NCBI GenBank assembly: GCA_004151065.3
Contig: NWUY0304983210.1
Location: 5,256-30,328, forward strand
DNA length: 25,073 nt
Direction: 5' to 3'
DNA from: Larix sibirica
Lineage: Eukaryota; Streptophyta; Pinopsida; Pinales; Pinaceae
The translations under genes were made by a program, and so were the position numbers. Of the stretch, positions 1-11,539 are shown piece after piece. How positions within the stretch are numbered: position 1 is the stretch's first letter; every line of letters starts with the position of its first letter. The notes beneath the pieces were generated by a model, which was not told where the DNA came from, searched no databases, and saw only the letters and a list, made by a program, of their open reading frames with translations.

Positions 1-2320
1 TCCACTCGATACCATGGTGGTCAACTAGATAGGTTAACTTGTGGGATACATAACTTTTGCATACGAACTCCATTTGAGGTAGTGTTTGGACTGTTGGAAA
101 GGTATCAATGTGTAGAATATGTAATGTTCATTGAATGTAAGGTTTGAGCAAAAAATGTGTCATTTAATCCCTCAAAATGGACTTGAAATTTTTTAGATGC
201 TTTTTTAGCGCAAATCTCAAAAGTGAGACCTACCCCTAAAATGGGCCCTACAAGCCAATTCATCCAATCTTAAGACCTTGAAAGCTTCAAATATGTGACA
301 AATTTTATATTTATCCATTTTAGATTAATCATACTCAAAAGCATCATAGTTTTATGCCATGTTCTAAGTGTCAATCTCCCATTCACATATGTAAACTTTA
401 GCATTTGATGGATTACCTCCTTGAAGAGGGGCACCCTAATTTCCCCCTTGTGGAAATACAGGGTTGTTGGGGACCCAAACAATGAGATATTATGCCTAGG
501 GCGGGAAATCATTTTTTAGCATGGTGGGCTGTTGAGCAGTGCCTTGATGTGCCAACAAGCATTGTGCTTCCTCCATTTTGGTGCATTATTGAGTAAGGTG
601 ATATTCTTGGCATAACTTGTAAGGAAATTCCACCTTCTTCTTCTGTACTCTACCCCCAAAATCATTTGAATTATTGTTGTTGTTATTACTAGAGCTTTAC
701 TTTTTGTTTTTACCTTTAATTTTTCCTTTTCCTTACGAGTTCCCTTTCTTGTCGAGGATGGAATTGAAAGTACATCGAAAGATTGTGAAGGATTGGTGGT
801 TCTCACATTATTCTAACCAACAACCGTCATGTTAGTATACAAAGGTATTTGTCTCATTTGACTAGAAAGTTGGTTCATTGTAGCATTATATATAGAACCA
901 ATCACACCATCAACATGTGTTCCTAACTTTGGTTTCATTGGGATTGTCTCTGTCTTCAATGCATTTGGAAAAATATCATAAAGAACCCTAGACTAAGATT
1001 AAACTAAATCTAACTACTAGGCTCTAAGGATATCCTACTCTTCAGTCATAACCCCAGATAGCCTGGGCCACACCCTTTTCTATGCAAGGAAGTAGTGAAT
1101 TAACAAACCAATATACTAGAGAAGTATCAAGGATTTGTGTCTTAATCATGTGTGACCTCCTTCTCTATTCATGGATGTGATTGGAGATGTGGGTGGTGGT
1201 GTCCTATCTAAATGTCGTTAACAATTATGTCCCTATTTTGTACCAGAATGGTAATTGAGATGTGTGAGAAATGTCATAGCTAAGGAAGTGAGTCCAGTCT
1301 AAGCAGAGACTGCAAGCTCTATATACCACTTGGTAGTGGCCCAGGTCAAGGTGTGTTGGAAAAGTCTCAACTTGATGCTATCATCCATCAAAGAGTTCGA
1401 GGAACACAAAACATGGACTGTCATTACATGGTTTGTGGGATCTTCACTAACCTTCCCTTCAAACTTAGGAATGTCCAAGGGAATCTTGGTCAGGATGGGA
1501 GGCCAACTGGGATTATGTTGCATTGGGTCATTGGCGAGCTTCATCAAATATTGAAGATTCAAAATTGCAATAAATGACATTTGGGCTTGGGAAAATGAAT
1601 TCCATGAGATATGGAGTTGACCCATTACCAAATTGTACATCAGATTGCCCACAAATAATATTCCTCCTAATAGATTTGCACCATCTAGAGTGTAAGGGGT
1701 GTGCATTTGAAACCGTATATTCTTTGGAAAGTGACCACTCATTAAGTTCCTTGTTCCTTGAAAAGTGACACCTCTGAACAAGAAATTGACTAACAGTAAG
1801 TACCTAGTCCCTAGAGAAGGTGTGGATGCTACGATATGTCCACTTGTGAAGGAAAATAGGATAACTGAGCTACCCATTGGTACATTTGGGTTTGGGAAGA
1901 TATGAGGGGCCATAACATTAATGGTTGACATTCCAAATGAGAAGGGGTCGATGCTAAGAGGAACAACATATTGCTATTCTAGAGATAAGAGTGTTTTCTC
2001 CCTAGGGAAATACTAGATATAAAAGGATTATTTCCCCCAATAGGAACACTAGTATAGGGAGTGGAAGTGATCCCAATAGATATCATGCTAGAAATAATGC
2101 TCATATTGTTCCACTAATTTAGAGGAATTAGATGTGGGACACAATCTCTATGTGAGAAATCTCATACTTGCACTAGAAGAGGACCCTGAGGGTTAGTTAA
2201 ACGAGGGTTAAAATTAGTCATAGACAACCTAAGAATATTATCAATCTCGAGAGGCCCAAAATTGCCACTAAGAGGATAGGTGGAATCCCTTCTAATTCCT
2301 GACAAATCCCCCTAATTGTT
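1..2320 (-). mobile_element. Decayed Ty3/gypsy gag(-pro) region, minus strand
   Basis: Remnant of the structural (Gag) region of a plant Ty3/gypsy LTR retrotransposon, read right to left. The clearest part is an open frame at 1931-1299 (210 aa). Its last ~68 residues (about 1505-1299) carry the plant retrotransposon-gag pattern: IPKFEGK, EDPTNHVMT, CSSNSL, DDSIKLRLFQ and KWYIEL. Past the stop, frame-broken stretches continue in the expected Gag order: a TFLTHFQLPF-like and THISNHIHE-like part (about 1290-1150), a HVDGVIGS-like linker (about 930-830), a lysine-rich stretch (about 720-670) and a CCHC-knuckle remnant with CQEYHLTQ (about 630-570). The stretch upstream of 1931 (to about 2320) is Ser/Pro/Ile-rich, as Gag N-termini of this group often are. 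Many stops and frame changes make it non-coding. Reverse transcriptase and integrase, if present, lie outside the window. No LTR boundary was identified, so both ends are approximate. Confidence 0.75.
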
Positions 2321-4188
2321 TTTCCCTTCAGGACCTTGACCTTCTTTGGTCCAAACTTCTCTTTTAGGATTATTTACAATTTCTTGATTATCTCCTCTCG
2401 ACACACAAACATGTGTGTTGGGATTGAGTCTCCACCTCATAGTAGGTGGTTCTGTGCTTTCCAGGTAAATACCTATGGTCCTTCAATAATGATGGATCGA
2501 TTGCTCAACCATTTTGAATTGATCAACTCAAACAAGCATAACCTAAGCATGCTACCTCACAAAATCACTCCACTACAAAATATCCTAATATATTTCAATA
2601 GTCAACAAACTCTTTGAAATACCAATTATGAGGTGTTGAGGCCTTAAATACAAAGTTAGTGAAAAGAAGATCAAACATACCTTCTGAAAGATGACTTGAG
2701 ATGATCAAGGCCCAAGTCCAACCAGTAAAGGAATGGGAGATAGTTACAATAACCCTCTCACAATAATCACCCAAGGTGCAAGTGTCCTTGTGAATATGGG
2801 AACCCTCCAAGGGTGCTGAGGTGAACCTTATGTGTCTATCTCAGGTATTGCAAGCACTTCCCATTTGCAGTACCCTAGGTGGAAAACTTAGGAGAGGAAA
2901 ATATGGTCACCACTTTGTAATTGACAATTAGGCGAAATAGTTGTGGGTCAGGTGTCTACATATGGGCAAGGAAATAGGATTGAGTCCTAATCCCAAAACT
3001 CTAGAGGAAAATGGTGTCACCTTGATGACTTGCCACTTCACCCAATTCTCCTATACACTTATAGCCCACGAAGAAAGCAATGATGGGATAATCTCAATCA
3101 CTTAGCTTGACCTCGTGCTTAATGTATGTGTGAGGAACACTTTCGTGAAAAGTGTCACTTTCTACTAATGTATTTTAAAGTCAACTAATCAGCTTCTAGT
3201 CTTTTTATGTGGCCCTAGAGAATTTACTCTCCAATCCTACAACTAAGGCCCCAGAACCTAGACAATTGTAGGTTTTTTTATAAAGGAAAATAATTCTAGT
3301 TCATTTTAATTATCATTTCTTTTACAAGGTTGTTGATTACTTAAGACAAGGAACTAGATACAATACTTAATTATGTTTCAACTCAAATTAGAACACTGCA
3401 CTGATAAAGATAATCATAATTCAAAAATGCAAACTGTACTAAATCTTCATTGAAAATAGCGTATTCCAACCAATTTTGCAAACGCTACAAGAATAAAGAG
3501 ATCAATGTCCCAGATGCATGTATGATACATCTATCTTATTCTTTTTCCAATTGATGATGCAAATCCAAAAAAATGCTAACACTAAGAATGAATTTTTTTA
3601 GGACAATGCAACAAAGGACCTAACAATGCAAGAAAGCAACTTATTTTTCCTTTCAATTCAATGGAAAACAATAAAAGAAATGAAAATGAATTTTATATCA
3701 ACCAAGAACCCTTCCCCACCTTAGGGAGACCAAGAAAATCCATAGAAAAACCTCTCAAGAAACAAGTTTTGCTTCTTGGGAAGACCTTCTTAGGTTACTA
3801 ATAGACAACCCACAAGTACCCTCAACTTTCTCAAGGGAAAGTAGTGGGTCCCCATGACTGTTATGATAGAAACACACGTGTACCCATGTACCCATGGGTG
3901 CTAGATTGATAATATGCTTGAGTAGGCTATAGGTTGAGGAAAAATATAAAATGAATGGAAACTTTTCCATTTTCTTGGGTCTAACTAACATAAATAGCTA
4001 AAACAAACAACTTACTAACTACCTTGTACTAAAATTGGAGAAAATGAGCAAAAACCCTACAAGGAGTAACTCAAAGAGTTCATCCGCAGTGGAGTTGCTA
4101 TCTTCATTTGAGGAAATTGATCCTAAATGGATAGGGTCAGACCACCAACATATTAGGTCAAAGTTAACATCATTGCTTTCCTATTTAG
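2321..4188. other. No recognisable gene; repeat-derived sequence
   Basis: AT-rich sequence with only short, stop-bounded open frames (for example 2336-2617 plus, 2595-2810 minus, 3755-3991 minus). None matches a family I know. Given the Gag remnant on the minus strand to the left, part of this may be the 5' untranslated region or LTR of that element, but I found no LTR ends, primer-binding site or target duplication to support that. Confidence 0.4.
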
Positions 4189-4817
4189 CTAGTTAAATTG
4201 AGAATTTAGCAAGAGAGATGATAGGAAGGTACCTTTGGCTAGATGGATAGCCTTTTTATTAGAATCCATTCATACAAAATTTGGTCCTCACTACAAGTCA
4301 ATTCCACATAATACCTACACACAAGTCAATAAGAGACACCTTTCTCAAACCATCTCAATTGATAATTGCAATATTAACAAGAATGCCAAATTCATAAGTA
4401 CCTAAATAACTAAATTTAAGCTAAGATTAGTCCCCCACCAAATACACTAATAAATGAATGCAATATTCAACACAAGAGTTTTTTTTTAAGCTAAGACTAG
4501 TCCCCCACCAAATACACTAGTTAAATTGAGAAATTAGCAAGAGAGATGATAGGAAGGTACCTTTGGCTAGATGGATAGCCTTTTTATTATAATCCATTCA
4601 TACAAAATTTGGTCCTCACTACAAGTCAATTCCACATAATACCTACACACAAGTCAATAAGAGACACCTTTCTCAAACCATCTCAATTGATAATTGCAAT
4701 ATTAACAAGAATGCCAAATTCATAAGTACCTAAATAACTAAATTTAAGCTAAGATTAGTCCCCCACCAAATACACTAGTAAATGAATGCAATATTCAACA
4801 CAAGAGTTTTTTTTTTT
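4189..4817. repeat. Tandem duplication, 301-bp block with 328-bp period
   Basis: A block at 4189-4489 recurs at 4517-4817 with only a few substitutions (for example GAATTTAGC versus GAAATTAGC, and TTAGAATCC versus TATAATCC), so the duplication is recent. Each copy ends in a run of T. The 27-bp joint between copies repeats a piece from inside the unit (AGCTAAGAYTAGTCCCCC, also at 4418 and 4746), so the junction itself looks like a slippage or template-switch product. No coding capacity is evident. Confidence 0.9.
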
Positions 4818-5484
4818 GTGGTGGGGCAGAGAGATATCTTATATGTACTATAAGAGATAACAACAAATACAAATGATATACCTCGGTATTTTTTTGTAGT
4901 ACCTCCTTCACCAAGCCTTGGGTTCCTCCAACTTGGGCCACTAACAAACAACTGATTCTTTGCTGGTTCTCCAACTTGAAGGGAAATCAAGGAATTAGAA
5001 TCCTGGAAGAGACAAGAAAATAGAAATAGGAGGTTTATGATCAGAATGGGGATGTAAAATCCCTAAGCACTTGTTGCATTATTCCTTTAGTGTGAGGCTA
5101 CAATGATGATATGGTGCCCCTTCCCAACCTTAATTCCTCAATTTATACTTGGATTAAACGGTTAAGATAGTTGGTATGGATCTTAATTGTGTCCAGGTGT
5201 ACAATGTATGGAAAACCCACTCATGAATACACAATTAATGTGCATTTTAATATTTTTTGCAATTTTGGCAATGCCTACACGTGTTGCTTTAAGGAAATAT
5301 GTGGGGCCCCATGAGTTGCTAAAATTAGGAAACTCACAGGGGCCACACAATATTTAGTTCTTTAGAAGGAACTCAATTGTTTTGGATGGATTAGAGGGCT
5401 AAAGGCATTTTTTAGGAAGTAGTGGACTTGATAATGCTATAACAGTTAGGCATAAATATAGTAAACTTTTATGGATATGCATTG
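4818..5484. other. No recognisable gene; contains an imperfect hairpin
   Basis: AT-rich intergenic sequence. The only structure seen is an imperfect inverted repeat at 5295-5355, listed separately. The short minus-strand open frame at 4775-4990 overlaps the tandem duplication and shows no family motif. Confidence 0.4.
5295..5355. repeat. Imperfect inverted repeat (hairpin)
   Basis: The left arm 5295-5317 (AAATATGTGGGGCCCC then ATGAGTT) is complementary to the right arm 5331-5355, apart from a few mismatches and small gaps, around a 13-nt loop. It could be a small fold-back element remnant or chance. No flanking target duplication was seen. Confidence 0.55.
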
Positions 5485-5680
5485 TGTTGGAGTTTTAAAA
5501 TGACCTAATGTTTTGAGTGGATACTCCACCCATCATCATGGGATCCAATTGAAGTCTATGATAGATATAAAAGAGTAAGCTTGTGGAGTAAATAAATATA
5601 TTCAAAAGTAATTAGTTGTTAGGAAAATTAATAAATTAAAGTGATTTAGTCAAATATTCAATTGGATTTGAATATATAGT
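5485..5680 (+). repeat. LTR-like dispersed repeat, copy 1 (plus)
   Basis: Begins TGTTGGAGTTTTAAAATG, a typical plant LTR start (TG, here TGTTGGAG). It aligns for at least 155 bp (strongly to about 5640, weaker beyond) with the reverse complement of 11539-11340. Shared blocks include CACCCATCATCA, GAGTAAGCTTGTGGAG and AGGAAAATTAATAAATTA. The 3' end and any target duplication were not located, so solo LTR versus partial element is unresolved. Confidence 0.55.
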
Positions 5681-6319
5681 TTTGGAGAGAAGAAATTTTA
5701 ATTTTAAAATTTATAATAAAATAAAATAAAAGAAGAAAAAAACATAAATGTATAGAGTTAATAAAAGAAAAATTAATGTATAGAAATAAAAGAAAAAATA
5801 CCTCCTAGGCACAAGGTAAAAATGCAACCAAGTATAGTACCCTAGCTTCATGTATGGAGCTAAGTCAAGGTGGATACTTGATACCACAATAACTTTGCCT
5901 AGCCTACGCGTGATGGAGAATGTGGGATACTATAGGCGGTTGAAATCACTCTTTTGGTTCTAGAGTAATGCCTAAAAACGCTTCTGATTCTCTAAGATAT
6001 CAACTTCTCAGACACGAGGAAAAAAGTTAACAACCCAATACCTAGAGGAATCTAACAAGGTTGGAAGTACCCCCCCTTATGAACCACTAGCAAGTCATTT
6101 GAGGTGGCATAGTTTTCCTTGAATAACGGTGATGGTCACCCTGCATTTGTGAATATACACCATTGATGGTTGTCCTCACTACCAACTAATAATTGAATCA
6201 TCATAGGTTTTGACACCTTGGAAAAATAAAAGAGAAAAGTAGATAGGAATTCATGGTAATAATAAAAAATTAAGGTAAAGTATAATGAAATATATTGATA
6301 AAGAATAATAAGGATACAT
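5681..6319. other. No recognisable gene; AT-rich
   Basis: Starts with A-rich low-complexity sequence (about 5695-5800) and continues with unremarkable sequence lacking open frames. It may include the rest of the LTR-like repeat that starts at 5485. Nothing else is supportable. Confidence 0.4.
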
Positions 6320-6561
6320 AAGAATATGAAATAAAAATAGCCCCGAGGATTAGCTCAAATGGTCATGAGCCAAATGTGATATCTCTCCCCCTAAAGTTGG
6401 GGGGGTCCACGATTTCAACTCTTTTGATCCCCTTAGGGTTAAGCTTTGTAATCAGGGCTGATAGTTTACCCTATTTACCATCCATTAATCATGGGGAATG
6501 ATTTAGAGGGTTTTCTGTGAGGTTGTTCCTTGGGAAAAAAGAAAAAAAGAATATGAAATAA
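6320..6561 (+). mobile_element. tRNA-derived SINE with 15-bp target-site duplications
   Basis: Body about 6335-6546 (~212 bp). The 5' head has an RNA polymerase III A-box-like TAGCTCAAATGG (6351-6362), preceded by CCCCGAGGAT as in many plant tRNA-derived SINEs. A degenerate B-box-like CACGATTTCAACTC follows about 55 nt downstream (6408-6421). The 3' end is A-rich (GGGAAAAAAGAAAAAAAG). Perfect 15-bp direct repeats AAGAATATGAAATAA flank it at 6320-6334 and 6547-6561, the signature of LINE-mediated target-primed insertion. The perfect target duplications suggest a fairly recent insertion. The family is not assigned. Confidence 0.82.
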
Positions 6562-7079
6562 TAAAATGGAAGTGATATATGAGATAACAAGTTGAAAGTG
6601 ATAAATACTAGCATACCCCCTAAATGAGCGAATGGAAATGCCAAACTGATTCAAGGGAGGTGTTCACATTTATGGTTTTTAATAAGAACACTAAAGATAT
6701 TGCAATTAGAAATTGAATTGCTCCACTATCTTGATGATGACCTCTTGCCATGACCTTTTAACTAATGATGGCCCTATGCATTTTGAAAAGAAAGAGAGTA
6801 TATCATCATAAACCCAAGTATCAAGGATCTGAAACATTTTAGAAGCCTAATGATATCTATTGTTATATGAATTTCAGAAAAGTTGAATTGATATAGACAA
6901 AGAAAACTAACAAAGAACCGTGTAGCTCCAAAGATTAACTGTCAGGATTTGCCCTAGATAATTATACATAGATATTTGATCAATGTACTAGTTACTTGTA
7001 TAAATATCTATAAGGAATATCATTTATAACATAAGCCTTTACAATAAAGTACTTTTAACACCATGTCTAATCCAACCTT
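6562..7079. other. No recognisable gene
   Basis: AT-rich sequence between the SINE and the LINE fragment with no open frame or motif I can name. It may include degraded LINE sequence (reverse transcriptase part), but I could not recognise RT motifs. Confidence 0.4.
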
Positions 7080-8250
7080 GACTATGATATAGTCCCAAGG
7101 TTGGTTAAACATTGAAGGATTAAATCTGACTAGAGACTGGATTATTGAATGGAATGAATTCACAACCTTACTTCAAAGGTCTCACATTCGACTTGGACCG
7201 CTATAGGATGGAATCATCTAGGGGTGAAATGTGGTTGGTAGCAATTATATAACCAAACTAGGTTATGAAGCTCTTTATGGGCCAAGGATACATGATGAAG
7301 TCTAGTGGTGGAAGCAACTATAGTGAATTAAGCGCTACCTAAATGCATTTTATTCATGTGGCTTTCATTGAACAACAAAGTATTGACTTGGGGAATGTTG
7401 AGGAAAAGGTTAAAGGAGGGTCCATGTATTTGTCTACTTTATAGGAACAATGATGAAATGAAACATCATTTTTTTCTTGCATGCTTGTAGTCTCAACAAA
7501 TCTGGAAGGAACATGTAGGTAACTTGGGATTCAAAAATATTTGGGACGAGGACAATATTGATGGATGTTTTTATGTTTGGTTCACCAATAAACAATTGAA
7601 ATCTAATAGAGCTCCCCCTTATTTAGTTCTTTGGGGAATTTGGATGGTCCGTAACTCAATTTCTTTTGAGAGAAAATATGTTCTAAGCTTTAAAACATAT
7701 TTACAATGCATTGGGTTAATTTCTTTCTATAAGAAGGAAAAACTCATAAACCACCAAGGATTATAGGCAAGCTCATGTTTGATAGATCCAGGCCTTGGTG
7801 CTTTTTCTATGGTGCATTCCAGGAAACAATTTGTGGCTGTGGATTTGTTTTGCATGTGTCTGATAAAAAATATTATCAACTCAAAGCAAATGTTGGAAGG
7901 GGAACCAACATTTATAGTGAGTTTATGACACTGTTTCTTGGTTTGAAATTCACAATTTGATAGGGTTATGAGACTCTACAAGTCTTTAGATATTATGATT
8001 TGGTTATTGATTGTTTAACTAGTGCAATACAACTTCATAATATTATTTTGAGACCAATGACTAATCAACTACATGATATCACTAGATTATTGACTTATTT
8101 TGAGTTTAGTTATATTTTCATAGAACTAAATCAAACTACAAACAAGCTCACCAAAGAAGGTACACTACTTAAAAAAAATCAAATTCTCCTAATTGAATTT
8201 GAAGCTGAGCGAGAACTAAGCTATAATCAATTCTCAAAACACGACTTTTA
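7080..8250 (+). mobile_element. LINE (non-LTR retrotransposon) 3' fragment: zf-RVT and RNase H
   Basis: Plus-strand C-terminal piece of a plant L1-type LINE ORF2, broken by stops and frameshifts. In order: a TKLGYEALYG stretch (about 7250-7285); the zf-RVT region with FMWLSLNNKVLTWGML and a degenerate MKHHFFLAC (about 7350-7500); a YLVLWGIWMVRN-type motif (about 7615-7665) matching the usual W.iWlaRN element; then an RNase H-like domain (7775-8250) with PWCFFYGAFQ, CGFVLHVSDKK, YSEFMTLFLGLKF and, after a frame break, YYDLVIDCLTSA. The first RNase H acidic residue (normally FDGA) reads Y, and stops interrupt the frame, so it is non-functional. No reverse transcriptase core was recognised upstream, consistent with 5' truncation or decay. 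The 3' end is approximate. Confidence 0.78.
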
Positions 8251-11200
8251 AGACTTTGGTTTCTGTGTAATATGTCAGTCTATTGCAGTCAAGGATGTTA
8301 ATGTAACTAGTGGTAAGGACCCTTTGGTGTGTTGTTGTATAGTGTCTTACTACTTTTTATTTGCGAGACACTTGAAGTTTAACCAATGTAGAAGTGATAT
8401 GAGAGTTGATTGAGCTATATGAAAAGTCCACTCTAAGGTTTCCAACTAGAGGATAGTTTTGGAAGTGTAGATGATTGTATTTACAATCACCTTGAATAAA
8501 AATACATTTTTTTCCCTAGAGAAAAAAAGCTTAAGCCTTTACAATGTGTCACTTCATACTCTTCCTCGCAAGGTTTACACACATATCTACTTCACAACTC
8601 TACAATTGCAACTCAATTTTATACTCCTTGCCTCAACATTATTACTATGTAGATTTGAACATACATTATCATGTTTTCTATGTGCATTTTGAGTGTGAGA
8701 ACCTTGTCCATATTTAAAAACAAAAGACGAAAACACTTGGAGTGATGAATTCATTTAATAACTCACCAATTTCGTTGAATTTGCACCCCTTGCATTATCT
8801 CCACCACTTCTCAAGACTTCCTCCTTTCTGCAATGATCTTGTGTAGGTTCCATATGCAAGGAGCTTCAACGGTTGGATTTATCAAAAAATATCTTTATCA
8901 GAAGCCACCTTCTACATACTTCATTTTAGAAATTATAAAGACCTCCCAACTAAAAATTTCTCCAACATGATTCCCCATGCTTCACAACACTCCCTTTGCT
9001 GCAATATTTTAAATGATACCATAACTATAATCAACAATAGCTATACTTCTTACTCTCATTAAATCTATTTGCTTTAGGCATGGTTCCTCCCAAGTTGGAA
9101 ATCTAGCAAAGTTGTAGAATCTATGGTTTTTCTTATGTCATATAATTTCATGTAGGCCGGTTTCTTTTTATAAAGATGTTTATGTTTTGATTAGCACCGA
9201 GGTTTAGCGACAGATCATCAAACTCCATTCCCTCCCTAGAAGCAAGTTATGTAATTCCACTGCCCCTATTGCTTCAATCAATCCCCTTACTCATCAACAT
9301 TGACATTTATATGAAACTTGGACTTGTCATAGGTAAAGATGATTCATATTCCTTCAAGTGCCAATCAAGAGATTCGAAGATGAAGCTAGCTTCGACTATG
9401 GACCAAAATAATATTAATTATGTGAAATTGCATAAATGGTCTCTTATTGCGGGGAGGTTATTGCAGGGATGTTACATAGGAGGATGTACAACCAAATCAA
9501 GAACTATTGGAATACCTACATCAAGAGAAATCTTTGAGCAGGGGAATTGCCCCAAAATATTGGAAATAATAGATGAGTAAGTAGGTGTTGATTCCTCATA
9601 ACATTCACTACCTTTTTTTAAAAGAAAACAACTTGTGATAATAATGATCATAGGTTGATATCTCCACATACATCATCGTACCTTTTCCATAAGAGCCAAT
9701 GTTGAATATTTCTATGCAAACCAAAATAACAATGCAATCTATTAATCTTTGGAAGTGTTGAGTTCTAGTGATATAGAGAGAGGGAGGTTCAATTGTTTAG
9801 ATAAATATAATATTTTGGTTCTATGTATTGTGTGGATATTATATATCTTTTGCTATTGAATTGAAAGCTATCTCTTTTTCTACCCAAACGAGAAAAATTA
9901 TAGTAATCCCATCATCAACCTATCTAATGCCGGAGTTGTGTAGGTATGTGCTCACTATGTTTTAGTTTTGATGAGTTATACTCTAATTTAATCACTCTAT
10001 CAAGTATAGTAATGCTTTGATAACATTGAATTCTTGAGATTGACAACCCTAACATAGACTAATCGTTGGCTTAGATTTGAGGCCACAAGTTAACAAGGTA
10101 TATCCACAAATACTTTGTTGGGATATACGATCAATAACATCATTTTGAAAAACAAATGAAGGATGTCAAACATGCAAAGTTGTGAAAGGCCGTTCTATTT
10201 GAAAAAAAAAAAAGAAATAATAAATATTCAAGATTATGCACAAGTGTCTAGAATAAATAAGGGAGAAGTTGACATTGATGTTAGGTCCAAAGATGATCAA
10301 GAGTCTCAAATTTGGGACCATTACTATGAGGACCGTGATGAAAAAAACAAAGCTCAATCCCAAATGAACAAGGCATAAGGTATTTAACATTTAATGAGAA
10401 AAAGCTTATATATGTATTGCGCACATATGTTTATAGGTATTTAAAATGATGACAACTTCAATCAATCCCAATCTTTGGACTACTTGGAGGTAGGGGAGCC
10501 TACCCCACATGCAATTTAGACAACCGTACGGGTTTGGACATGGTTTCCAATCACAACTAGTTATTTTTTCCCAAAAGAACAAGAATGTGTTAATCTAAGG
10601 TCATTTTGAGGTTTATGCTTCCACAAACATTCCAATGATGCCTGTGATTATGAGTGGGGTGATCCAACATATTTTCCCTTCTTACCCTTTGGCTTTGCCA
10701 TACCATAATGCATGCCTCTTGCACTCAACCCCATTGGGAATGGCATTGCTACCTCTACTCCTGAGAACTTGCATATGTACCATAGAAAGCCCCTCATTAT
10801 AGAATGAGAATGAATCCTATCGATTAAGACAAAATAGCTGGAAAAGAAGTCCATGGAAGATGACACAGTAGGAAGAGATAGGTGAACCATTAGTAGCATT
10901 GGGATGATGGTGATATAATATATGAACAATGTTTGTTTTAAAAAACATGTAGTTTCATGAAGAGTTTTTATTGGAGGACGACCAAGTTTTGTGAAAAACA
11001 CTCCCTTATATATCCTTTTAGCATAAAGCACCGACAATATGTTCTTTGAGATAAGTTTGGATTAGTCTACTAGTTTGGCCAGTATAGGATTTTCCACAAG
11101 AGTGAGGAATCTAGGGTTTGATGTAAGTTTTGAAATTTGTTTTAGCTAAGATCTTAGATATTTGATCAATGCTTATATGAATGTAAGGGAGTGAAATTGG

Positions 11201-11339
11201 ACCCCGGAGAGAAGAGATAGGGAATGCGTTCTTGATTTTTTGATCTTATTCTTATTTTCTTAAAATACAAATTTATTCATTCTAAAACTATTACTATTTT
11301 AGGTTCTTATATTCTTAACCCTTTATATAATTTATTCAT
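8251..11339. other. Long stretch without recognisable gene
   Basis: About 3 kb of AT-rich sequence. Open frames here (8471-8692 plus, 9269-9580 plus, 10163-10378 plus, 10648-11037 minus with 129 codons) carry no motif I recognise, and none has neighbouring exon-like continuation. The first few hundred bases probably are the LINE 3' untranslated end; an A-rich stretch near 8500-8530 could be its tail. The rest is most likely old transposon debris, but I cannot name the families. Confidence 0.4.
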
Positions 11340-11539
11340 TTATTATTTGACCATATCCCAATCCGATTCATTAATTATTTGGCTATAATTTATTAATTTT
11401 CCTAATGGCTAATTCCTTTTGAATCTATTTATTTACTCCACAAGCTTACTCTTTTTTATTTCTCATATGATTCAACTCAATCCCTTGATGATGGGTGAAG
11501 TGTTGACTCAAAATGTTGGGTCATTTTAAAACTCCAACA
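11340..11539 (-). repeat. LTR-like dispersed repeat, copy 2 (minus)
   Basis: Read on the minus strand from 11539, it starts with the same TGTTGGAGTTTTAAAATG as the copy at 5485 and follows it for about 160 bp at roughly 80% identity by eye. The first base falls where similarity to the LINE RNase H domain on the same strand stops (after YEFM), as expected if this element inserted into the LINE. Its far end was not found. Confidence 0.55.

Noticed and set aside
6340-6421. Possible tRNA gene
   Set aside because: Box-like motifs are present, but no cloverleaf can be closed; the A-rich tail and target duplications show it is a SINE head.
10648-11037. 129-codon minus-strand open frame
   Set aside because: Longest open frame outside PLD-alpha and the gag remnant (apart from gap-spanning artefacts), but composition is odd, no family motif was recognised, and no exon-like continuation was seen. 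Likely chance in AT-rich repeat debris.
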